Positions 14,094-22,739 of a stretch of DNA of 50,826 nt are shown here, one piece after another. Source of the stretch: Bacteroidales bacterium (lineage in GTDB: Bacteria > Bacteroidota > Bacteroidia > Bacteroidales > F082). Location: contig JAGCPJ010000012.1 of the NCBI GenBank assembly GCA_017965765.1, forward strand, positions 1 to 50,826, given 5' to 3'. The notes beneath the pieces are model-generated. The model made no database searches. It saw only the letters and a program-made list of their open reading frames with translations, and was not told the DNA's origin. Position 1 is the stretch's first letter. Each line of letters starts with the position of its first letter. Made by a program: the position numbers and the translations under genes.

Positions 14094-14739
14094 TGTTGTT
14101 TCACCAATGTTGATGGATTGTCTGCGCAAAATATCAACAAACAAAGTATTTGGTGATTTTTATCTTGTTGGAGGGACGGCGCTCGCTTTACAGAGAGGCC
14201 ATCGGGTATCCATAGACATTGACATGTTTACAAACACGCTTTATGGCGAAATGGATACTAAAGAAATCAAGAAGGCTCTCGTGGAAATATTTCCATACGT
14301 TGAGAACCTTGAAAGGCTTGATGAGACAATGATGGTTTATTCGTTGTTTGTGGGGGACAATTCCGATAATTGCGTCAAACTTGACATCTGTTACGACGAT
14401 GATCCAGTGTTTCCACTAGTAGAAATAGAAGGGATCAAGATGCTTTCTGAAAAAGATATCGCTGCCATGAAAATGAATGCGATAACCCAAGATAAGCAAC
14501 GGAAAAAGGATTTTTGGGATATTCACGATCTTCTTGAATCCTATTCCATTGAACAAATAGTGTTGTTTGCTTTAAAACGTTACCCATGGTCATTGAATTT
14601 ATCTAAAATCATAGATGGCTTCAAGAGACTTCCACAATTAAATGACTTCACCGAGGTGCGGTGTCTAAAGGGAAAATACTGGGAATTTATCGTTGAAGAT
14701 TTGCTGGAACAGATCCCGAATATAGAAAAACTCTCTTGA
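14074..14739 (+). CDS. AbiEii/AbiGii-type nucleotidyltransferase (probable toxin)
   Basis: The start was set at 14074 by analogy with relatives that begin about ten residues before a VSP motif (here RTNVVSP); ATGs at 14035 and 14077 are alternatives. The resulting 221 residues carry the nucleotidyltransferase signature LVGGTALALQRGHRVSIDID with Asp48 and Asp50. The C-terminal motif KDFWDIHDLLE is also typical. AbiEii toxins modify RNA or tRNA 3' ends and act in abortive phage infection or as toxins. The reading frame overlaps the XRE gene's end, implying translational coupling. It shares that gene's low GC (38% over 14221-14280), consistent with horizontal transfer. Confidence 0.85.
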   Translation: MMTLRTNVVSPMLMDCLRKISTNKVFGDFYLVGGTALALQRGHRVSIDIDMFTNTLYGEMDTKEIKKALVEIFPYVENLERLDETMMVYSLFVGDNSDNCVKLDICYDDDPVFPLVEIEGIKMLSEKDIAAMKMNAITQDKQRKKDFWDIHDLLESYSIEQIVLFALKRYPWSLNLSKIIDGFKRLPQLNDFTEVRCLKGKYWEFIVEDLLEQIPNIEKLS

Positions 14740-14777
14740 TTTCTTTTGAAATAATCAAAAAAAATCCATAAAGCGGG

Positions 14778-16193
14778 TTAACGTTCAAAGAGCTTTAATA
14801 GCTTCATCTTCTTTTCTCCAGCCTTTCCCCCGTAGGGATGCTCCCGTAATGGCAAGTTGCAGCGGGTCTTGCCTTTGAGCACGGTTTGGGGATGGGTGAA
14901 CTCCCTGAACCCCCAAACCCCATGATAGGCGCCCATGCCGGAATGGCCTGTGCCATTAAACGGCACACCCTTTACCATCATGTGGATGCATACCTCGTTG
15001 ATGCAGCCACCGCCATACTGTTGGGTGCGCATGACGCGGTTGGCCCATTTCATGTCCTTGGTGAACAGGTACATGGCCAAGGGATGCTCGCGGTCGGCAA
15101 TGGTCTCCATTAACGCATCTACTTCCGCGTCCTTGAAAGGAACGATGGGTAGTAGGGGACAGAACAACTCGTGCTGCACGATGTGCTCATGGATATCCAC
15201 GGGATAGATCATGGTGGGAGCATAGCGACGTGTCTCTTTGTTGCCCACACCGCCAAACACTATCCTTGAACGATATTCGTCAGCGAGTCTGGCGCATTTG
15301 TCGTAAGCGCCCTCAGTGATAAGTTTGGGATATTCGGGGTTGGTTTCGGCGTGTGCTCCGATTTGGGCTACAAAAGCCTTTTTCAGTTCTTCCAAGAAGG
15401 GTGCTGCCACCTCTTCCGCCACGGCAATCTGGTTGATGTTGATGCAGATCTGTCCCGCATTGCAGAGTTTGAAGAAGGCTATCTTACGGGCTGCGTCCTT
15501 CAGGTCGGCATCCTTGCGCACCACGCACCAGTTGCCTGTCTCCCCACCGAGCTCCAAAGCCACGGGGGTGAGGTTTTTGGCGGCTTCTGCCAATACGTGC
15601 TTGCCCACCGAGGGCGAGCCAGTGTAGAAGATCTTGTCGAAACGTTGTGCCAAGCACAAATCGGCAATGTCGTGCCCGCCATCAATCAAGGTGACGTATT
15701 CGGGTGGAAACACTTCGGCAATGAACGCCTTCAGCATCCTGGTGCTGGCAGCTGATTTGGAACTGGATTTCACTACCACCGTGTTGCCTCCTGCCATGGC
15801 AGCTGCCACCACGCCGAGGGTGAGCAGGATGGGGAAGTTGAATGGGCTGATCACGAGCGACACGCCGTAGGGCATTTTATACACCTTGGTGACCATGCTT
15901 GGGAAACACATGAAGCCGCTGAAATGCCGTTCAGGCCGTGCCCAACGGCGCAACCCTCGGATCATCTCGTTGACTTCAACGACGATGGGACCGATGTCGC
16001 ACAGATAAGCCTCGACTTGACTTCTGCCCAAGTCCTCGGCCAAAGCGGTCTCAAAGTCATTTGCGTGTTCAAGAACGGCTTTTTTCAGTTTTTTCAGCTG
16101 TTGTATCCTCCATTTCACGGGGAGGGTGGCACCGGTGCGGAAGAACTTCCGTTGCTCCGTTACGATATTTTGGATGTCGTTTTCTGTAAACAT
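14778..16193 (-). CDS. Aldehyde dehydrogenase (class-3-like)
   Basis: An NAD(P)-dependent aldehyde dehydrogenase of 471 residues; the length fits the short class-3/coniferyl-aldehyde-type group. Catalytic residues are Asn119 (VISPFNFPILLTL), Glu214 (VALELGGETG) and Cys250 (CNAGQIC). Glu218 stands where most members have Lys (LGGK), which is unusual. The C-terminus keeps GTGHSGMGAYHGVWGFREFT, the family's 'G.SG.G.YHG..gf..fs' motif. It lies 12 bases downstream of an iron alcohol dehydrogenase on the same strand. The pair could interconvert an alcohol, its aldehyde and the acid. The substrate is unknown. Confidence 0.9.
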   Translation of the reverse strand: MFTENDIQNIVTEQRKFFRTGATLPVKWRIQQLKKLKKAVLEHANDFETALAEDLGRSQVEAYLCDIGPIVVEVNEMIRGLRRWARPERHFSGFMCFPSMVTKVYKMPYGVSLVISPFNFPILLTLGVVAAAMAGGNTVVVKSSSKSAASTRMLKAFIAEVFPPEYVTLIDGGHDIADLCLAQRFDKIFYTGSPSVGKHVLAEAAKNLTPVALELGGETGNWCVVRKDADLKDAARKIAFFKLCNAGQICININQIAVAEEVAAPFLEELKKAFVAQIGAHAETNPEYPKLITEGAYDKCARLADEYRSRIVFGGVGNKETRRYAPTMIYPVDIHEHIVQHELFCPLLPIVPFKDAEVDALMETIADREHPLAMYLFTKDMKWANRVMRTQQYGGGCINEVCIHMMVKGVPFNGTGHSGMGAYHGVWGFREFTHPQTVLKGKTRCNLPLREHPYGGKAGEKKMKLLKLFER

Positions 16194-16205
16194 GATGATT
16201 TTGTT

Positions 16206-17411
16206 TTATGCTGTCGTGACGCCCTTCAACACCTGCTCGATATCCTCGTTGCTGAAGGTAAACGGTGCGGAATAATTGATGGAATCCTTGGCAATCATGC
16301 GGATCAGTTCTTCGTGGTCGTCGGCTCTGACGGGAGAGACAATCTGATCCATATTGCACTGTTTCTCCAGCTGCCGAAGGGCGCTTAGGAATTGCTCCGA
16401 GGCTTCCTCGTCGCTGGCCTTTTCGTCGGCGAGTTTACAATAGCGAGCCAGCATGGCGTATTTCTCGAAGCAGGCGCTCTTCTGGTATTCCAGCACGGGG
16501 AGGAGCATCAAGGAGATGGCTTGGCCATGGGGGAGATGGTATTTGGCGCCGATGCTGTGGGCAAAGGCATGGACATAGCCTGCCAATTGGGTGTTGATGG
16601 CATTGCCTCCATACATGGCCGCGCGGCATAAAGCCAGTCGGGCATCGATGTTCTCTGGGTCCTTCATCACGATGGGGAGGTGCTGGAGGATCAACCGCAC
16701 GCCTTCCTCGGACATCCTCATGTCCGATTCCTCGATGTCCACATCGCTGATAGCCCCCTCAACACAATGGCTCAGCGCATCCATGCCGCAGGCGGCCGTC
16801 ACCTTTTGTGGTGCGTGGACGGTGAGCTCGCTGTCGAGAATCACATGGGGCACTTCGAGGCCGATCAACACGGTGGAACTCTTCGTTCCATGGCTGTTGG
16901 TCACCACGGCGCCCACGGTGATCTCGGCTCCCGTACCCGCCGTGGAGGGCACGGCGATGATGGGCAAGGTCTTGCCATGAACAGGCAAAAATTTTAGCAT
17001 CAGCGACTTAATGCTTCTATGTGGCATCTTGACACCGGCAGCGATCATCTTGCAAGTGTCCATCACCGATCCGCCTCCCAAAGCAATCAGGCATTCGGCC
17101 TGTTGTCCCAAGGCAGCATTCCTTCCGGCTTCGATGAGGGCGATGGTGGGCTCGGAGTTGATCTCGTTGAAAACGGTATAACCCACACCGGCTTCATCCA
17201 AGGCCTGGCAGATGGCCCGCTCGTAGCCAAGTCCGCTGAGGGTTTGGTCGGTTACCAAAAGCACTTGCTTGTAACCGCATTCACGGCAGATCTCGCCGAT
17301 TTGCTTGCGGGAGCCATGGCCTTCCACTACCTGGGGTTGGGGAAGAGGAATGTGATGAATCACTTTCCCGGGCAAACGATGGATCTGTTTTCTGAAAAGA
17401 TAGGTATCCAT
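16206..17411 (-). CDS. Iron-containing alcohol dehydrogenase
   Basis: A 401-residue group III (Fe-dependent) alcohol dehydrogenase using NAD(P)H. Nucleotide-binding motifs are ALGGGSVMDTCK and AVPSTAGTGAE. Metal ligands by alignment to FucO are Asp211 and His215 (GMDALSHCVEG), His281 and His295 (HAFAHSIGAKYHLPHGQA). The N-terminus is slightly extended. It is the first gene of a two-gene unit with the aldehyde dehydrogenase. A -7 box TACCTTTG reads at 17439-17432 on the minus strand, 21 bases before the ATG. It is divergent from the YitT gene. The substrate cannot be deduced. Confidence 0.92.
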   Translation of the reverse strand: MDTYLFRKQIHRLPGKVIHHIPLPQPQVVEGHGSRKQIGEICRECGYKQVLLVTDQTLSGLGYERAICQALDEAGVGYTVFNEINSEPTIALIEAGRNAALGQQAECLIALGGGSVMDTCKMIAAGVKMPHRSIKSLMLKFLPVHGKTLPIIAVPSTAGTGAEITVGAVVTNSHGTKSSTVLIGLEVPHVILDSELTVHAPQKVTAACGMDALSHCVEGAISDVDIEESDMRMSEEGVRLILQHLPIVMKDPENIDARLALCRAAMYGGNAINTQLAGYVHAFAHSIGAKYHLPHGQAISLMLLPVLEYQKSACFEKYAMLARYCKLADEKASDEEASEQFLSALRQLEKQCNMDQIVSPVRADDHEELIRMIAKDSINYSAPFTFSNEDIEQVLKGVTTA

Positions 17412-17431
17412 GGCTTTGCTTCTTTTTTCTG

Positions 17432-17439
17432 CAAAGGTA
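17432..17439 (-). promoter_or_regulatory. -7 box for the adh-aldh unit
   Basis: TACCTTTG on the minus strand at 17439-17432. No convincing -33 TTG is present. The rest of the divergent gap (17440-17561) is AT-rich; the best plus-strand candidate for YitT is the imperfect GACCTTTG near 17499-17506. Confidence 0.5.
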
Positions 17440-17561
17440 AGGATCTTTTGTTGAAAAACTATTTACCGATTTCCCTTTTTTATCTCAAAAAAGATTCCGA
17501 CCTTTGCCGCCGCAAAAACGAGCATTATTACATTAAATAAAAATCTATAAATCAATCATTT

Positions 17562-18554
17562 ATGAATAAAGTAAATGGTATCTTGAGAGAAATTGGCCAG
17601 GCTTTGATCAGCAAGAAGTTTTGGATTGAGCTGATTATCATGACCTTGGGTATGGTGATGACCGCCATCTGTGTCTATTACTTCCTGGTCCCCAGCAAAT
17701 TGATCGTAGGCTCCATCTCTGGTCTTTCCATCGTGTTGACCAACATCTTCCAGAGCATGGGCATCAACATCAGCCTATCCATGATGATTACCGTCATCAA
17801 CGCCATCCTGCTGATCTTGGCTTACCTCCTCATCGGCAAGGAATTCGGCCTGAAAACGGTCTATTGCGCCTTGATCCTCGGTCCCTTGACCAAGGTGTGC
17901 GAGTGGGTGTATCCTTGGGAAAACTTGGCTACCCCGAACAGTTACCTGATCAACATGGGCGTCGATCCCAGCGCAGCCTATTCGGTGATGGGCAACCCCT
18001 GGTTCGACTTGCTTTGCTGTGTGGTCATCCTCAGTGCAGCGCAAACACTGATGTTTTCCATCAATGCTTCTACAGGCGGACTTGACATTCTTGCCAAGAT
18101 TGTCAACAAATACCTGCATTTCGACATGGGCAAGTCGGTGAGCGTCGCGGGTGCCATCATCTGCCTCACGGCTTTCGCCATCAACCCCTTCCAGATGGTC
18201 ATCATCGGCCTCATCGCCACTTGGATCAACGGCATGGTGGTCAATATGTTCACCGCCAACCTCAACCGACGCAAACGTGTTTGCATCGTCTCCAAGGACT
18301 ATGACCGTATCCGCCGTTACATCATCGACGACCTGGACCGTGGCTGCACCCTCTATGAGGTCATCGGCGGCTATACCAACGAAAAGTCGATCGAGCTGGA
18401 GGCCTTGCTTACCAACGACGAATTCTCCTCGTTGATGGCTTACCTCGACAAGAACGAAATCAAGGCCTTCACCACCGCAGGCAACGTGAGCGAGGTGTAC
18501 GGCTTGTGGGCTAAGGATCGGAGAAGGACCCGCAAACACGCTGATAAGCGATAA
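17562..18554 (+). CDS. YitT-family membrane protein
   Basis: A 330-residue inner-membrane protein. It has five to six hydrophobic segments in the first ~225 residues (ELIIMTLGMVMTAICVYYFL, MITVINAILLILAYLLIG, FDLLCCVVILSAAQTLMF, VAGAIICLTAFAINPFQ). A soluble C-terminal domain follows (RRKRVCIVSKDYDRIRRYII, then GCTLYEVIGGYTNEKSIELE). This is the DUF161 plus DUF2179 layout of the YitT family. The motif ASTGGLDILAKIVNKY is characteristic. The function is not established; the C-terminal domain is PII/ACT-like and may bind a ligand. It stands alone on the plus strand, 66 bases before the carboxyltransferase-like gene, which has its own -7 box. Confidence 0.88.
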   Translation: MNKVNGILREIGQALISKKFWIELIIMTLGMVMTAICVYYFLVPSKLIVGSISGLSIVLTNIFQSMGINISLSMMITVINAILLILAYLLIGKEFGLKTVYCALILGPLTKVCEWVYPWENLATPNSYLINMGVDPSAAYSVMGNPWFDLLCCVVILSAAQTLMFSINASTGGLDILAKIVNKYLHFDMGKSVSVAGAIICLTAFAINPFQMVIIGLIATWINGMVVNMFTANLNRRKRVCIVSKDYDRIRRYIIDDLDRGCTLYEVIGGYTNEKSIELEALLTNDEFSSLMAYLDKNEIKAFTTAGNVSEVYGLWAKDRRRTRKHADKR

Positions 18555-18594
18555 TTGTTGAAAAGTTTTTATTTACAATAAGGAGATGGTTTGC

Positions 18595-18602
18595 TATCTT
18601 TG
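18595..18602 (+). promoter_or_regulatory. -7 box of the carboxyltransferase-like gene
   Basis: TATCTTTG at 18595-18602, 18 bases before the chosen ATG at 18621. It supports rejecting the upstream in-frame ATG at 18591, which would lie upstream of the transcription start. Confidence 0.55.
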
Positions 18603-18620
18603 CAAATTGTCAGTTTTGCT

Positions 18621-20387
18621 ATGAAGAAAGAAGTAAAATTCAGTCTGGTTTATCGCGACATGTGGCAGTCGTCAGGCAAATATGTGCCACGCAAGGATCA
18701 ATTGGAACAAATCGCCCCATTGATCATCGACATGGGCTGCTTCGACCGTGTGGAGACCAACGGTGGTGCCGCCGAACAGGTCAACCTGCTCTATGGAGAG
18801 AACCCCAACCCGTCTGTCCGTGCTTTCACGTCAGCGCTGCATAAAGGTGGCATCGAATGCCACATGCTGGACCGTGCACTCAATGCCTTGCGCATGAATC
18901 CCGTCCCCGCCGACGTGCGTCAGCTGATGTACAAGGTGAAGAAAGCCCAAGGTGTCGATATCACCCGCATCTTCTGCGGCCTCAACGATGTGCGCAACAT
19001 CATCCCGTCCGTCCAATGGGCCAACGAAGCGGGCATGATCTCCCAAGCGGCCATGAGCATCACCTACTCGCAGGTGCATACTGCAGAGTATTACATGCAT
19101 ATCGCCGACCAACTCATTGAAGCTGGTGCCAAGGAGATCGCCCTCAAGGACATGGCTGGTGTGGGTCGTCCCGTCAGCCTCGGCCGTATCGTCGAGCATA
19201 TCAAGAAAAACCATCCTGAAATCAAGGTGCAATACCACGGACACACCACCCCGGGCCTCTCCATGGCCTCGGTGCTTGAGGTGTGCCAAGCGGGCTGCGA
19301 CTATATCGATGTCGCCATGGAGCCTCTCTCCTGGGGTACCGTCCATCCCGACGTCATCAGCGTCCAAGCCATGCTCAAGGATGCCGGTTTCCTCGTGAAG
19401 GACATCGACATGAAGACCTATATGGCCGCCCGTAGCATGACACAGAGCTTCATCGATGACTTCCTCGGCTATTGGATCGACCCGCGCAACCGTTATATCA
19501 ACTCACTGCTGTTGGGTTGCGGCCTTCCCGGTGGCATGATGGGCTCACTCATGGCCGACCTCAAGCCGGTGCACGCCGCCATCAACATGAACCGAGAGAA
19601 GCAGGGACTGCCGGCACTCACCGAAGACGAGATGCTGGTTGAACTGTTCCAAGAGGTGCAGGACATCTGGCCGAAACTGGGCAACCCGCCGTTGGTTACC
19701 CCGTTCAGCCAATACACCAAGAACATCGCCCTCATGAACCTCTTCGCCCTCAGCAAGGGTGAACCTCGTTACGAGACCAGCATCGACCCCGCCGCTTGGG
19801 ACATGATCCTCGGCAAGGCAGGCAAGTTGCCGGGCACCCTCGCCCCGGAAATCGTGGAACTGGCCAAGAAGAAAGGGCTGGAGTTCTTCACTGGCAACCC
19901 ACAGGACAACTATCCCAACGCCTTGCCACACTTCATCGAGATGATGGAAAAGGAAGGCTGGGATCGTGGACAGGACGACGAAGAGCTCTTCGAGTTCGCC
20001 ATGCACGAGAAACAATATCGCGAGTACAAGTCGGGCGAAGCCAAACGCCGCTTCAACCAGGAACTGGAAGCCAAGATGAAGGCCAAGTTCGAGAAGGCGG
20101 GCGGCGAGGCCAAGATCCCGGACCTGCGCGCACTCCGTCATCCCAATGCCGAGCCGGTCATTGCTCCCGTCAGCGGCATCGTGATGTGGGAAGTTGACTT
20201 CGACGACAAGTCGATCGCGCCCGCTCCAGGCAAGGTTTACAAGGAAGGTGACATCCTCTGCGCCATCAACAGCGAACATGGCATGGAAGTTGTTTACGCC
20301 CTGTGGCCAGGAAAAATCGTTGAGGCGACCGCCGAGCAAGGCAAACGCGTAGCCAAAGGAGAAACCATCGCATTTATCGAAAAATAA
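18621..20387 (+). CDS. Oxaloacetate decarboxylase alpha / pyruvate carboxylase B-like protein lacking the biotin lysine
   Basis: The 588-residue protein has a carboxyltransferase TIM barrel (residues ~1-290): the metal-site motif SLVYRDMWQSSGKYVPR, the carboxylated-lysine motif IALKDMAG, and the metal-binding YHGHTTPGLSM. A conserved linker domain follows, and the last ~75 residues are biotinyl/lipoyl-like (APVSGIVMWEV to KGETIAFIEK). In biotin proteins the hairpin reads (E/A)MKM; here it is EHGME at residues 552-556, so Gly554 replaces the acceptor lysine. The fold seems kept but self-biotinylation is not possible. No beta or gamma decarboxylase subunit, biotin carboxylase or separate carrier is adjacent. 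It may use a carrier encoded elsewhere. The start at 18621 is set by the -7 box. Confidence 0.85.
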   Translation: MKKEVKFSLVYRDMWQSSGKYVPRKDQLEQIAPLIIDMGCFDRVETNGGAAEQVNLLYGENPNPSVRAFTSALHKGGIECHMLDRALNALRMNPVPADVRQLMYKVKKAQGVDITRIFCGLNDVRNIIPSVQWANEAGMISQAAMSITYSQVHTAEYYMHIADQLIEAGAKEIALKDMAGVGRPVSLGRIVEHIKKNHPEIKVQYHGHTTPGLSMASVLEVCQAGCDYIDVAMEPLSWGTVHPDVISVQAMLKDAGFLVKDIDMKTYMAARSMTQSFIDDFLGYWIDPRNRYINSLLLGCGLPGGMMGSLMADLKPVHAAINMNREKQGLPALTEDEMLVELFQEVQDIWPKLGNPPLVTPFSQYTKNIALMNLFALSKGEPRYETSIDPAAWDMILGKAGKLPGTLAPEIVELAKKKGLEFFTGNPQDNYPNALPHFIEMMEKEGWDRGQDDEELFEFAMHEKQYREYKSGEAKRRFNQELEAKMKAKFEKAGGEAKIPDLRALRHPNAEPVIAPVSGIVMWEVDFDDKSIAPAPGKVYKEGDILCAINSEHGMEVVYALWPGKIVEATAEQGKRVAKGETIAFIEK

Positions 20388-20425
20388 TCCTAATTCAATA
20401 ATTGTTTCACTAAAATCAAATGATC

Positions 20426-20923
20426 ATGAAAAAATTAGTCTTAGTGCTTGCAATCGTTTTTGCAGGAATCATGTCAGCCAACGCTCAGGTTTGGGTAGGT
20501 GGCGGCCTCAGTGCAAGTGTCCAAAAAGGTTTGACCGCAATTGAGCTTGCTCCAGAAGTAGGCTATTGCATCAATGACCAATGGCAAGTGGCTCTCGGTA
20601 TCGATTACGGTATGGCTACCGGTGGCGGTTATACTACCAACGTGCTGTATCTTGAACCATACGTCCGTTACGTGGGTGGCACTATTGGAAAGAAGTTTTC
20701 TCTGTTTGTCGATTTGACCGGCGATTTGTCGTTGTTGGATGCACCTAAAGACGCTTATGCAGTGATGCTCCAACCCGGTATTGCATGGCAGGCTACGGAT
20801 AAATTTACGGCAGCCTTCCGTTTCGCCAAGATTGGTTACGACCACAACATCTACGGAACTGACGGTTTCCTGCTGCAAGGCGTTTTGGCGACTTCACGCA
20901 TTGGAATCTATTACAATTTCTAA
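20426..20923 (+). CDS. Small outer-membrane beta-barrel protein
   Basis: A 165-residue secreted protein. The start at the second ATG (MKKLVLVLAIVFAG) gives a normal signal peptide ending MSANAQ; the ATG two codons earlier is an alternative. The mature part alternates polar and hydrophobic residues with many Gly, Tyr and Phe (VWVGGGLSASVQKG, VALGIDYGMATGGGY) and ends in YYNF, the terminal aromatic of outer-membrane barrels. About eight strands fit the length, as in OmpW/OmpA-like porins. It is 38 bases after the carboxyltransferase-like gene and is followed by a terminator. Its specific function is unknown. Confidence 0.8.
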   Translation: MKKLVLVLAIVFAGIMSANAQVWVGGGLSASVQKGLTAIELAPEVGYCINDQWQVALGIDYGMATGGGYTTNVLYLEPYVRYVGGTIGKKFSLFVDLTGDLSLLDAPKDAYAVMLQPGIAWQATDKFTAAFRFAKIGYDHNIYGTDGFLLQGVLATSRIGIYYNF

Positions 20924-20947
20924 TCATTGTTTGGTTTACAATAAATC

Positions 20948-20981
20948 GTAGAGACGCAATCATTGCGTCTCTACTTTTTTT
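20948..20981 (+). terminator. Terminator built on a GTAGAGACGCAAT palindrome
   Basis: GTAGAGACGCAA (20948-20959) pairs with TTGCGTCTCTAC (20963-20974) around a TCA loop, and seven T follow. Palindromes with GTAGAGACGC arms are widespread interspersed repeats, so this may be a repeat recruited as a terminator. Confidence 0.85.
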
Positions 20982-20988
20982 ATATTTG
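20981..20988 (+). promoter_or_regulatory. -7 box of the fucosidase gene, inside the terminator T tract
   Basis: TATATTTG at 20981-20988 starts at the last T of the preceding terminator. The ATG follows 17 bases later. A TTG at 20963-20965 gives only a 15-base spacer. Confidence 0.55.
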
Positions 20989-21005
20989 CCCCAAATCCTG
21001 TTGCC

Positions 21006-22739
21006 ATGAAACGCATCCTCCTCCTGTTGTCACTGGCCTTCACTGCCATCTCATACCAAGCCCAAGTCCTCCCTACCTGGGAATCCATCAACCAACGCGG
21101 CTATCCCGAGTGGTTTTCCGATGCCAAGTTGGGCATCTTCATCCACTGGGGCTTGTATTCCGTGCCTGCCTACGCCACCAAAGAAGGCTATGCCGAATGG
21201 TATTACCGTGGCCTGATGACCAACGACGACCGAAAGGCGTTTCAGGAGCGTATCTATGGCAAGGACTTCCAGTATGAGGACTTTGCGCCGATGTGGAAGG
21301 CGGAGCTTTGGAACCCTGAGGAATGGGCGGAACTGTTCAGGAAATCCGGGGCGAGATATGTGCTGCTGGTCTCCAAACACCACGATGGCTACTGCCTTTG
21401 GCCGAGCCAGTATGCCCCAGGCTGGAATAGCGTGGAAACGGGTCCGCACCGTGATATCTGCGGGGAGCTGACTGAGGCAGTGCGCAAGCAGGGACTGAAG
21501 ATGGGCTTCTATTATTCCCTCCCAGAGTGGAAAAGCAACATCCATCGCTGGTATGTCGATCCCGATGAGGTTATCGCCGAATATGTCGATACCCACATGA
21601 TTCCTCAGCTCAAAGAGTTGGTCAATGCCTACAAACCTACGATCCTCTTCACCGACGGGGAATGGCGCAACAGCGCGGAACAATGGCATGCTACCGAGCT
21701 GATTTCCTGGTATTACAATACCGTGGGCGAGGAGGCGATCGTCAACGACCGTTGGGGGGAGGGACAACAACACGGCTTCCGTACGCCAGAATATAGCGCG
21801 GGCATCACGCTCACCGACCGTCCCTGGGCGGAATGCCGAGGATTGGGGCGCTCCTTCGGCCTCAACCGCAACGAGCCGCTGGAAAACTACATGACCTCCG
21901 ATGAACTGATCCGCCATTTCTGTGTATTGGTGGCCGCGGGTGGAGGCATGACCCTTAATGTGGGACCCGCCGCCGATGGCAAAATCCCGTTACTCCAACA
22001 AGAGCGCCTGCTCGATCTTGGCAAGTGGCTGAAAATCAATGGTGAAGCAATCTATGGTACCCGCCCTTACAAGAAGTTCTACGAGAAGAAACTGGTCTCT
22101 GTGGACAGAAACGACGACAAAATCGATTTCGACTGGAAACGCAACTCGCCGGATCCCGCCATCAGCTGCGATCATTTCCAAGCGCATTGGCAAGGCGTCT
22201 TCTTCTGCCCGGAGGATAACTACACCTTTGAGATTGAAACCGATTTCCAGGCAAGGTTGCTGATCGATGGCCAAGAGGTTATCTGGGACGCCCGTAAACA
22301 ACCTTGGAGCTCGATTCATCTTTCTGCCGGCCAGCATAAGATCGAGGTGTTTTACGTGGAAGACGAACTTGAGGCTAGCATCCACCTCTATTGGTCCTCG
22401 ACAAAAATGCCCAAGCAAGTGATGGAGGGCTTCCAAATGGGTCCCATGCTGCCTACCATGGGCCTGAAGGCAAGCTATATCTGTTTACAGCCCAGTGTGT
22501 GCTATACCCAAAAGAACGGGACCTTGTATGCCATCGCCTTGGACTATCCCGAGGAACAGCTGGTCTTGCAGCTTGACGAACCTTCCGCAGACATGAAGGT
22601 CACCCTGTTGGGCAGCGGCAAAAGCTTGCCTTGGCATTACGAAGAAGGCCGCCTCGTCATCGAAACGGGCAGCCTTCGTTATGGTGATCTCCGCAGCACT
22701 GCGGCCTGGGTGTTCAAACTCAGTCAGTCAGGGCTTTGA
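21006..22739 (+). CDS. Secreted alpha-L-fucosidase (GH29) with PA14-like domain
   Basis: The enzyme removes alpha-L-fucose from glycans. Of 577 residues, 1-20 are a signal peptide ending SYQAQ. The GH29 barrel spans ~24-350, with WFSDAKLGIFIHWGLYSVPA, YVLLVSKHHDGYCLWPSQ, and the likely nucleophile Asp217 in ILFTDGEW. The block LLNVGP-like MTLNVGPAADGKIP is also GH29. Residues ~375-465 look like a PA14/carbohydrate-binding domain (HWQGVFFCPEDNYTFEIETD, HLSAGQHKIEVFY). The C-terminal ~110 residues resemble the usual GH29 beta-sandwich (LLGSGKSLPWHYEEG). It has no SusC/D neighbours. Its last 20 bases overlap the convergent CpcT-like gene. Confidence 0.92.
   Translation: MKRILLLLSLAFTAISYQAQVLPTWESINQRGYPEWFSDAKLGIFIHWGLYSVPAYATKEGYAEWYYRGLMTNDDRKAFQERIYGKDFQYEDFAPMWKAELWNPEEWAELFRKSGARYVLLVSKHHDGYCLWPSQYAPGWNSVETGPHRDICGELTEAVRKQGLKMGFYYSLPEWKSNIHRWYVDPDEVIAEYVDTHMIPQLKELVNAYKPTILFTDGEWRNSAEQWHATELISWYYNTVGEEAIVNDRWGEGQQHGFRTPEYSAGITLTDRPWAECRGLGRSFGLNRNEPLENYMTSDELIRHFCVLVAAGGGMTLNVGPAADGKIPLLQQERLLDLGKWLKINGEAIYGTRPYKKFYEKKLVSVDRNDDKIDFDWKRNSPDPAISCDHFQAHWQGVFFCPEDNYTFEIETDFQARLLIDGQEVIWDARKQPWSSIHLSAGQHKIEVFYVEDELEASIHLYWSSTKMPKQVMEGFQMGPMLPTMGLKASYICLQPSVCYTQKNGTLYAIALDYPEEQLVLQLDEPSADMKVTLLGSGKSLPWHYEEGRLVIETGSLRYGDLRSTAAWVFKLSQSGL

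Noticed and set aside
17440-17561. Small RNA or short gene in the adh/yitT divergent gap
   Set aside because: Only AT-rich sequence with an imperfect -7 box was seen; there was no hairpin or coding pattern.
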